A DNA stretch of 64,000 nt from Scilla litardierei (lineage: Eukaryota > Streptophyta > Magnoliopsida > Asparagales > Asparagaceae), in the NCBI GenBank assembly GCA_030789695.1, contig CM061141.1:199815600-199879599 (forward strand), given 5' to 3'. Shown here piece after piece: positions 47,383 to 56,770 of the stretch. The first letter of the stretch is position 1, and each line of letters opens with the position of its first letter. A program made the translations under genes and the position numbers. The notes under the pieces are model-generated. The model ran no database searches, had not been told where the DNA came from, and was given only the letters and a program-made list of their open reading frames with translations.

Positions 47383-47385
<3 letters not shown>
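46982..47385. mobile_element. Foldback element P2 inside (TA)n
   Basis: About 404 bp. The arms begin near the ends with CTGACAGCGCTGGAAATTTT and mirror each other to the centre near 47180, where CAAAACTGTGGACAGATTTG forms the loop region. A smaller palindrome CAGCGCTGGAAATTTTTCCAGCGCTG sits in each arm (written here as stem CAGCGCTGGAAA). It is flanked by TA tracts. The sequence differs from P1 and P3. Confidence 0.85.

Positions 47386-47412
<27 letters not shown>
47386..47412. repeat. (TA)13 microsatellite
   Basis: Between foldback P2 and the 3' end of the third LINE fragment. Confidence 0.98.
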
Positions 47413-47416
<4 letters not shown>

Positions 47417-48692
47417 GCAGGTAAAGATTCTATATTAATAACAAGAATGTACACAAAACTGCGCAAGTAGTAACAGTAAATAAGTGCAGGAGCAGGGAGA
47501 GGGCACAAGCGCCGTCACCAACAACCTACAAATATATACCATCATCAAGAGCGCCAAACAGAAATTCAAAATTACATTACACATCAAACTGTCCAAAGAG
47601 AGGAGACTAAATTATCCGGCATCAATAAAATCCCAATTGAAGAAGGGGGTCTTGTCTGAAGCCTCATCTGTGTCCATGTCATGGAGAAAGATAAGAACAT
47701 CAGCAGCAATATCCTTGAATAGATCTGTCTTATCAACTTTAGAGTCTTCAAAAATTCTCTTGTTTCGCTGCCTCCAAATGTGCCAAACCAGGGAGGCTAA
47801 CACTGTCTTAGCAAGGACACCAACAGGATCTCTATTAGAGTACCGGGAAAGAATGAGATCACATGTACCTGACAGTGATGTTGGAATTACGCCTTTGTAA
47901 CCCAGCTTCAACAGACTTCTAGAAAGGAGATAACGAGTATAATTGCATTCAAAAAACAAATGAGAATTGGTCTCAGCCGCAGCCTCACATAGGACACAAT
48001 CTTGTACAGAAATTATATCGTATTTGAATAGATGATCCCGTGTTGGGAGCTTGCCTCGAAGAGCACGCAGTAAGCATAAAGACCACTTTGGAACAATTCT
48101 AGAGTGCCAAACCATAGCCGAGTGGGCAAAACCAGGGTGGCGAACACGAGAACCCTCCCAGGCCGTGCGCAATGTGCACATGGGAGCAGGTGACCAAGTC
48201 CACCTGTCGGGCCCCTGACCAAGAGAAATAGATCTGAGTTCAGGCAGTAAAGGCCGAATGTGAGGAACATCCGCCCAACCCGTCCCATTCCAATAATCAC
48301 ATACCCGCATGTTTTCAGTTCCAGCCGGAGGGGGAAGAAGGAGATAAAGGGGTCCCTTTGGATGCCAATTATCAAACCAAAAAGAGGTAGAGGAGCCATC
48401 ATTGACAGAGCGTTTGATAAGTTTTTGTGAAATATTACGAAGCCTCAGTAAAAATTTCCAAGTCCCTGATTGAAATGGGGTTGCCTTTGCATAGAAAAAA
48501 CCGTAAGACAAAGCCGCATAGTTCCTCTTCATAAACTTTGCCCAGGCTCCATCCGTAGTAAGCACTCTCCAAGTAAGCCGCACCCCAGAAGCCACATTCA
48601 TATCATCCAGGAGTCTAAGCCCCACACCCCCTTCTTTCTTAGGGATGCAAAAATCCTTCCAGGCCCAAATATTAGATTTCCCACAAATACGG
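47413..48692 (-). mobile_element. 5'-truncated L1-type LINE, third copy
   Basis: Only the distal ORF2 and the 3' UTR remain. The 3' end (minus strand TTTACCTGCCAAA) meets TA repeats without a poly-A run, and the 5' truncation also meets TA repeats. The UTR block GTGACGGCGCTTGTGCCCTC matches the other two LINEs. Confidence 0.9.
47612..48692 (-). CDS. LINE ORF2 C-terminal fragment (zf-RVT)
   Basis: The open frame on the minus strand runs from the truncation (ICGKSNIWAWKDF, the equivalent of FIWG..K.WAW in the full copy) to the stop at 47612, about 360 codons. It holds the region after the RT and the zf-RVT motif (CVLCEAAAETNSHLFFEC). No catalytic domain is present, so it is inert. It is more diverged from the 643-4197 copy than the 5134-7071 copy is, suggesting a different subfamily. 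Confidence 0.85.
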
Positions 48693-48709
48693 TATATATA
48701 TATATATAT
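48693..48709. repeat. (TA)8 microsatellite
   Basis: Between the LINE truncation point and foldback P3. Confidence 0.98.
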
Positions 48710-49100
48710 GTTGACTAGGATCCATTCGGATGGATTAAACATGCGGATCCATCCAAGTGGAATTTAAAGCTAGACAATGTAAATAAAAAATTCGACCGTT
48801 AGATGTCATCTAACATGTCTAAAATAGCTCCAAACAAAATTTCAACTAATTTGGACATGTTTTGCCCATGCATCAAGTGGTTGCAAAATTAGCCGATTTT
48901 ATAACTATTCAAAAACATCGATTTTGCAACCACTTGATACATAGGCAAAACATGTCCAAATTAGTTGAAATTTTGTTTGGAGCTAGTTTAGACATGTTAG
49001 ATGACATCCAACGGTCGGATTTTCTATTTACATTGTCTAGCTTTAAATTCCACTTGGATGGATCCGCATGTTTGATCCATCCGAATGGATCCTAGTCAAC

Positions 49101-49103
<3 letters not shown>
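48710..49103. mobile_element. Foldback element P3 inside (TA)n
   Basis: About 394 bp. The outer end GTTGACTAGGATCCATTCGG is mirrored at the right (followed by CCC). The arms extend about 185 bp each to a centre near 48890-48925 and include TGGATCCGCATGTTT and the matching left copy. It is flanked by TA tracts. No coding. Confidence 0.87.

Positions 49104-49152
<49 letters not shown>
49104..49152. repeat. (TA)24 microsatellite
   Basis: Between foldback P3 and the left end of the satellite-bearing element S. Confidence 0.98.
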
Positions 49153-49154
<2 letters not shown>

Positions 49155-49480
49155 TAAAATGCGCCTGAGCTCGTGCTGACCCCTCCTGACCGTCCGATCC
49201 GATCCCACGGCTGTTGTTAAAAGCGGAACATGAGGAACTTTTGGTGCAATTACCAACGCGCCCTTACGCGCCCGGAACTTTTGGGGCAATTACCATCCCG
49301 CCCTTATAGCCCCTATGAAAGCAACTTTTTAGAACTATTGGTGCAATTACCATCCCGCCCTTTATATCCTTTTCAAAGAAATATTTTACACTATACGGCA
49401 CCGTTGTGCGCGTCGACCCAGAACGGAGTATATTACTCCCCGCGAACAACGCGCTACAGCCTACGCGTCGTGCGTGGCGT
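49153..49480 (+). other. Left end of satellite-bearing unit S
   Basis: Unique sequence starting GGTAAAATGCGCCTGAGCTC directly at a TA tract. From about 49226 to 49370 there are three copies of a unit with GGAACTTTTGG.GCAATTACC and TCCCGCCCTT. It leads into the satellite at 49481. It looks like a transposon terminus rather than chromosomal sequence, but the matching right end is beyond element C and outside the window. Confidence 0.5.
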
Positions 49481-52400
49481 GGGCTTAAAATGCACAAGTG
49501 TTGAGAAGTTACCAACCGTGCGCACGACGGGCAAAATTACCCCCGTCGTGCGCGAGGGGGAAAACGCAATGTGTAAAGAAATTTCCATCCGTGTGCACGA
49601 CGGGCAAAATAAACCCCGTCGTCCGCGGGGGTTAAAACGCCAAGTGTGAAGAAATTCACATCCGCGCGCACGACGGGCAACATTACCCCCGTCGTGCGCG
49701 TGGGTTAAAACGCCTAGTGTGCAGCAATTTCCATTCGAGCGCATGACGGGCAAAATTAACCCCATCGTCCGCGGGGGTTAAAACGCCTAGTATGAAGAAA
49801 TTCACATCCGCGCGCACGACGGGCAAAATTACCCCCGTCGTGCGCGTGGGTTAAAACGCCTAGTGTGCAGCAATTTCCATCCGAGCGCACGACGAACAAA
49901 ATTAACCCCGTCATGCACGGGGGTTAAAACGCCTACTGTGTGAAGCAATTCACATCCGCGTGCACGACGGGCAAAAATAACGTCGTCGTGAGCGTCGTCC
50001 GCGGGGCATAAAACGCACAAGTGTCGAGAAATTTCCATCCACGCGCACGACGGGCAAAATTACCCCCGTCGTGCGCGTGGGTTAAAACGCCTAGTGTTGA
50101 GCAATTTCCATCCGAGCGAACGACGGACAAAATTAACCCCGTCGTCCGCGGGGGTTAAAACGCACAAGTGTGCAGCAATTTCCATCCGCGCGCACGACGG
50201 GCAAAAATAACCTCGTCGTGCGCGTCGTCCACGGGGCTTAAAACGCACAAGTTTCGAGCAAATTCCATCCGTGCGCACGAAGGGCAAAATTACCCCCGTC
50301 GTGCGCGTCGTGTGCGGGCAAACGCACAAGTGTGGAGCAATTTACAGCCGTGCGCACGACGGGCCAAATTACCCCCGTCGTGAGCGAGGGGGAAAACGCA
50401 ATCTGTAAAGCAATTTCCATCCGCGCGCACGACGGGCAAACTTACCCCCGTCGTGCACGTGGGTTAAAACGCCTAGTGTGGAGCAATTTCCATCCGAGCG
50501 CACGACGGACAAAATTAACCCCGTCGTCCGCGGGGGTTAAAACGCACAAGTGGGCAGCAATTTCCATCCGCGCGCACGACGGGCAAAATAAGCCCCGTCG
50601 TGTGCGTCGTCCGCGGGGCTTAAAACGCACAAGTGTCGAGCAATTTCCATCCGCGCGCACGACGTGCAAAATTACCCCCGTCGTGCGCGTCGTGTGCAGG
50701 CAAACGCACAAGTGTGGAGCAATTTACAGCCGTGCGCACGACGGGCCAAATTACCCCCGTCGTGCGCGAGGGGGAAAACGTAATCTGTAAAGCAATTTCC
50801 ATCCGCGCGCACGACGGGCAAACTTACCCCGTCGTGCGCGTGGGTTAAAACGCCTAGTGTGGAGCAATTTCCATCCGAGCGCACGACGGGCAAAATTAAC
50901 CCCGTCGTCCTCGGGGGTTAAAACGCACAAGTGTGCAGCAATTTCCATCCGCGCGCACGACGGGCAAAATTACCCCCGTCGTGCGCGTCGTCCGCGGGGC
51001 TTAAAACGCACAAGTGTCGAGCAATTTCCTTCCGCGCACACGAAGGGCAAAATTACCCCCGTCGTGCGCATCGTGTGCGGGCAAACGCACAAGTGTGGAG
51101 CAATTTACAGCCGTGCGCACGACGGACCAAATTACCCCCGTCGTGCGCGAGGGGGAAAACACAATCTGTAAAGCAATTTCCGTCCGCGCGCACGACGGGC
51201 AAACTTACCCCCGTCGTGCGCGTGGGTTAAAACGCCTAGTGTGGAGCAATTTCCATCCGAGCGCACGACAGACAAAATTAACCACGTCATCCGCGGGGGT
51301 TAAAACGCACAAGTGTGCAGCAATTTCCATCCGCGCGCATGACGGGCAAAATTACCCCCGTCGTATGTGTCGTCCGCGGGGGTTAAAACACACAAGTTTC
51401 AAGTAATTTCCATCCGCACGCACGACGGGCAAAATTACCCTCGTCGTGCGCGTCGTGTGCGGGCAAACGCACAAGTGTGGAGCAATTTACAGTCGTGCGA
51501 ACGACGGGCCAAATTACCCCCGTCGTGCGCGAGGGGGAAAACACAATCTGTAAAGCAATTTCCATCCGCGCGCACGACGGGCAAACTTACCCCCGTCGTG
51601 CACGTGGGTTAAAATGCCTAGTGTGGAGCAATTTCCATCCGAGCGCACGACGGACAAAATTAACCCCGTCGTCCGCGGGGGTTAAAACGCACAAGTGTGC
51701 AGCAATTTCCATCCGCGTGCACGACGGGCAAAATAACCCCCGTCGTGCGCGTCGTCCGCGGGGCTTAAAACGCACAAGTGTCGAGCAATTTCCATCCGCG
51801 CGCACGACGGGCAAAATTACCCCCGTCGTACGCGTCGTGTGCGGGAAAACGCACAAGTGTGGAGCAATTTACAGCCGTGCGCACGACGGGCCAAATTACC
51901 CCCGTCGTGCGCGAGGGGGAAAACGCAATCTGAAAAGCAATTTCCATCCGCGCGCACGACGGGCAAACTTACCCCGTCGTGCGCGTGGGTTAAAACGCCT
52001 AGTGTGGAGCAATTTCCATCCGAGCGCACGACGGACAAAATTAACCCCGTCGTCCGCGGGGGTTAAAACCACAAGTGTGCAGCAATTTCCATCCGCGCAC
52101 ACGACGAGCAAAATTACCCCCGTCGTGCGCATCGTCCACGGGGCTTAAAACGTACAAGTGTCGAGCAATTTCCATCCGCGCGCACGACAGGCAAAATTAC
52201 CCCCGTCGTGCGCGTCGTGTGCGGGCAAACGCACAAGTGTGGAGCAATTTACAGCCGTGCGCACGACGGGCCAAATTACCCCCGTCGTGCGCGAGGGGGA
52301 AAACGCAATCTGTAAAGCAATTTCCATCCGCGCGCACGACGGGCAAACTTATCCCGTCGTGCGCGTGGGTTAAAACGCCTAGTGTGAAGCAATTTCCATC

Positions 52401-55400
52401 CGAGCGCACGACGGGCAAAATTAACCACGTCGTTCGCGGGGGTTAAAATGCACAAGTGTGCAGCAATTTCCATCCGCGCGCACGACGGGAAAAATTACCC
52501 CCGTCGTGCGCGTCGTCCGCGGGGGTTAAAACGCACAAGTGTCGAGCAATTTCCATCCGTGCGCACGACGTGCAAAATTACCCCCGTCGTGCGCGTCGTG
52601 TGCGGGCAAACGCACAAGTGTAGAGCAATTTACAGCCGTGCGCACGACGGGCCAAATTACCCCCGTCGTGCGCGAGGGGGAAAACGCAATCTGTAAAGCA
52701 ATTTCCATCCGCGCGCACGACGTGCAAACTTACCCCCGTCGTGCGCGTGGGTTAAAACGCCAAGTGTGGAGCAATTTCCATCCGAGCGCACGACGGGCAA
52801 AATTAACCCCGTCGTCCGCGGGGGTTAAAATGCACAAGTGTGTAGCAATTTCCATCCGCACGCACGACGGGCAAAATTATCCCCGTCGTGCGCGTCGTCC
52901 GCGGGGCTTAAAACGCACAAGTGTCGAGCAATTTCCATCCGCGCGCACGACGGGCAAAATTACCCCCGTCGTGCGCGTCGTGTGCGGGCAAACGCACAAG
53001 TGTGGAGCAATTTACAGCCGTGCGCACGACGGGCCAAATTACCCCCGTCGTGCGCGAGGGGGAAAACGCAATCTGTAAAGCAACTTCCATCTGCGCGCAC
53101 GACGGGCAAACTTACCCCCGTCATATGCGTGGCTTAAAACGCCTAGTGTGGAGCAATTTCCATCCGAGCGCACGACGGACAAAATTAACCCCGTCGTCTG
53201 CGGGGGTTAAAATGCACAAGTGTGCAGCAATTTCCATCCGCGCGCACGACGGGAAAAATTACCCCCGTCGTGCGCGTCGTTCGCGGGGGTTAAAACGCAC
53301 AAGTGTCGAGAAATTTCCATCCGTGCGCACGACGGGCAAAATTACCCCCGTCGTGTGCGTCGTGTGCGGGAAAATGCACAAGTGTGGAGCAATTTACAGC
53401 CGTGCGCACGACGGGCCAAATTACCCCCGTCATGCGCGAAGGGGAAAACGCAATCTGTAAAGCAATTTCCATCCGCGCGCACGACGGGCAAACTTACCCC
53501 CGTCGTGCGCGTGGGTTAAAACACCTAGTGTGGAGCAATTTCCATCCGAGCGCACGACGGACAAAATTAACCCCGTCATCCGCGGGGGTTAAAACGCACA
53601 AGTGTGCAGCAATTTCCATCCGCGCGCACGACGGGCAAAATTACCCCCGTCGTGCGCGGGGCTTAAAACGCACAAGTGTCGAGCAATTTCCATCCGTGCG
53701 CACGACGGGCAAAATTACCCCCGTCGTGTGCGTCGTGTGCGGGCAAACGCACAAGTGTGGAGCAATTTACAGCCGTGCGCACGACGGGCCAAATTACCCC
53801 CGTCGTACCCCCGTCGTGCGCGAGGGGGAAAACGCAATCTGTAAAGCAATTTCCATCCGCGCGCACGACGGGCAAACTTACCCCCGTCGTGCGCGTGGGT
53901 TAAAACGCCTAGTGTGGAGCAATTTCCATCCGAGCGCACGACGGGAAAAATTAACCCCGTCGTCCGTGGGGGTTAAAACGCACAACTGTGCAGCAATTTC
54001 CATCCGTGCGCACGACAGGCAAAATTACCCCCGTCGTGCGCGTCGTCCGCGGGGCTTAAAATGCACAAGTGTCGAGCAATTTCCATCCGCGCGCACGACG
54101 GGCAAAATTACCCCCGTCGTGCGCGTCGTGTGCTGGCAAACACAAAAGTGTGGAGCAATTTACAGCCGTGCGCACGACGGGCCACATTACCCCCGTCGTG
54201 CGCGGGGGGGAAAACGTAATCTGTAAAGCAATTTCCATCCGCGCGCATGACGGGCAAACTTACCCCCGTCGTGCACGTGGGTTAAAACGCCTTGTGTGGA
54301 GAAATTTCCATCCGAGCGCATGACGGGCAAAATTAACCCAGTCGTCCGCGGGGGTTAAAACGGACAAGTGTGCAGCAATTTCCATCCGCGTGCACGACGG
54401 GCAAAATTACCCCCGTCGTGCGCGTCGTCCGCGGGAGTTAAAACGCACAAGTGTCGAGCAATTTCCATCCGCGTGCACGACGGGCAAAATTACCCCCGTC
54501 GTGCGCGTCGTGTGCGGGCAAACGCACAAGTGTGGAGCAATTTACAGCCGTGCGCGCGACGGGCCAAATTACCCCCGTCGTGCGCGAGGGGGAAAACGCA
54601 ATCTGTAAAGCAATTTCCATCCGCGCGCACGACGGGCAAACTTACCCCCGTCATGCGCGTGGGTTAAAACGCCTAGTGTGGAGCAATTTCCATCCGAGCG
54701 CACGACAGACAAAATTAACCCCGTCGTCCGCGGGGGTTAAAACGCACAAGTGTGCAGCAATTTCCATCCGCGCGCACGACGGGCAAAATAACCCCCGTCG
54801 TGCGCATCGTCCGCGGGGGTTAAAACGCACAAGTGTCGAGCAATTTCCATCCGCACGCACGACGGGCAAAATTACCCCCGTCGTGCGCGTCGTGTGCGGG
54901 AAAACACACAAGTGTGGAGCAATTTACAGCCGTGCGTACGACGGGCCAAATTACCCCCGTCGTGCGCGAGGGGGAAAACGCAATCTGTAAAGCAATTTCC
55001 ATCCGCGCGCACGACGGGCAAACTTATCTCGTCGTGCGCGTGGGTTAAAACGCCTAGTGTGGAGCAATTTCCATCCGAGCGCACGACGGACAAAATTAAC
55101 CCCGTCGTCCGCGGGGGTTAAAACCACAAGTGTGCAGCAATTCCCATCCGCGCACACGACGGGCAAAATTACCCCCGTCGTGCGCGTCGTCCACGGGGCT
55201 TAAAACGTACAAGTGTCGAGCAATTTCCATCCGCGCGCATGACGGGCAAAATTACCCCCGTCGTGCGCGTCGTGTGCGGGCAAACGCACAAGTGTGGAGC
55301 AATTTACAGCCGTGCGCACGACGGGCCAAATTACCCCCGTCGTGCGCGAGGGGGAAAACGCAATCTGTAAAGCAATTTCCATCCGCGCGCACGACGGGCA

Positions 55401-56770
55401 AACTTACCCCGTCGTGCGCGTGGGTTAAAACGCCTAGTGTGGAGCAATTTCCATCTGAGCGCACGACGGACAAAATTAACAACGTCGTTCGCAGGGGTTA
55501 AAACACACAAGTGTGCAGCAATTTCCATCCGCGCGCACGACGGGAAAAATTACCCACGTCGTGCGCGTCGTCCGCGGGGGTTAAAACGCACAAGTGTCGA
55601 GCAATTTCCATCCGCGCGCACGACGGGCAAAATTACCCCCGTCGTGCGCGTCGTGTGCGGGCAAACGCACAAGTGTAGAGCAATTTACAGCCGTGAGCAC
55701 GACGGGCCAAATTACCCCCGTCGTACGCGAGGGGGAAAACGCAATCTGTAAAGCAATTTCCATCCGCGCGCACGACGTGCAAACTTACCCTCGTCGTGCG
55801 CGTGGGTTAAAACGCCAAGTGTGGAGCAATTTCCATCCGAGCGCACGACGGACAAAATTAACCCCGTCGTCCGCGGGGGTTAAAACGCACAAGTGTGCAG
55901 CAATTTCCATCCGCACGCACGACGGGCAAAATTACCCCCGTCGTGCGCGTCGTCCGCGGGACTTAAAACGCACAAGTGTCGAGCAATTTCCATCCGCACG
56001 CACGACGGGCAAAATTACCCCCGTCGTGCGCGTCGTGTGCAGGCAAACGCACAAGTGTGGAGCAATTTACAGCCGTGCGCACGACGGGCCAAATTACCCC
56101 CGTCGTGCGCGAGGGGGAAAACGTAATCTGTAAAGCAACTTCCATCCGCGCGCACGACGGGCAAACTTACCCCCGTCGTGTGCGTGGCTTAAAACGCCTA
56201 GTGTGGAGCAATTTCCATCCGAGCGCACGACGGACAAAATTAACCCCGTCGTCCGCGGGGGTTAAAACGCACAAGTGTGCAGCAATTTCCATCTGCGCGC
56301 ACGACGGGAAAAATTACCCCCGTCGTGCGCGTCGTTCGCGGGGGTTAAAACGCACAAGTGTCGAGCAATTTCCATCCGTGCGCACGACGGGCAAAATTAC
56401 CCCCGTCGTGTGCGTCGTGTGCGGGCAAATGCACAAGTGTGGAGCAATTTACAGCCGTGCGCACGACGGGCCAAATTACCCCCGTCGTGCGCGAAGGGGA
56501 AAACGCAATCTGTAAAGCAATTTCCATCCGCGCGCATGACGGGCAAACTTACCCCCGTTGTGCGCGTGGGTTAAAACGCCTATTGTGGAGCAATTTCCAT
56601 CCGAGCGCACGACGGACAAAATTAACCCCGTCGTCCGCGGGGGTTAAAACGCACAAGTGTGCAGCAATTTCCATCCGCGCGCACGACGGGCAAAATTACC
56701 ACGTCGTGCGCGTCGTCCGCGGGGCTTAAAACGCACAAGTGTCGAGCAATTTCCATCCGCACGCACGACG
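49481..56770 (+). repeat. 382-bp higher-order satellite of five hairpin submonomers
   Basis: Tandem submonomers of about 70-83 bp share CAATTTCCATCCG..CGCAC and GACGGGCAAAATTACCCCCG. Each has the inverted pair GCGCACGACGGG / CCCGTCGTGCGC around a short AT loop. From about 50238 the order of five submonomer types repeats every 380-383 bp, giving about 17 higher-order units to 56770. The first 750 bp are irregular. Frames of up to 307 codons occur on both strands but shift phase each unit (382 is not a multiple of 3) and are artefacts. It is interrupted at 56771 by element C. Confidence 0.93.

Noticed and set aside
50332..56729. Frames of up to 307 codons in the satellite
   Set aside because: They arise on both strands and several frames from the GC-rich tandem repeat, and change phase with each 382-bp unit.
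49481..56770. Idea that the satellite is the centromeric repeat
   Set aside because: A chromovirus insertion and a satellite are suggestive, but C is of Tekay/Del type, not the CRM type with a CR motif, and nothing else supports it.
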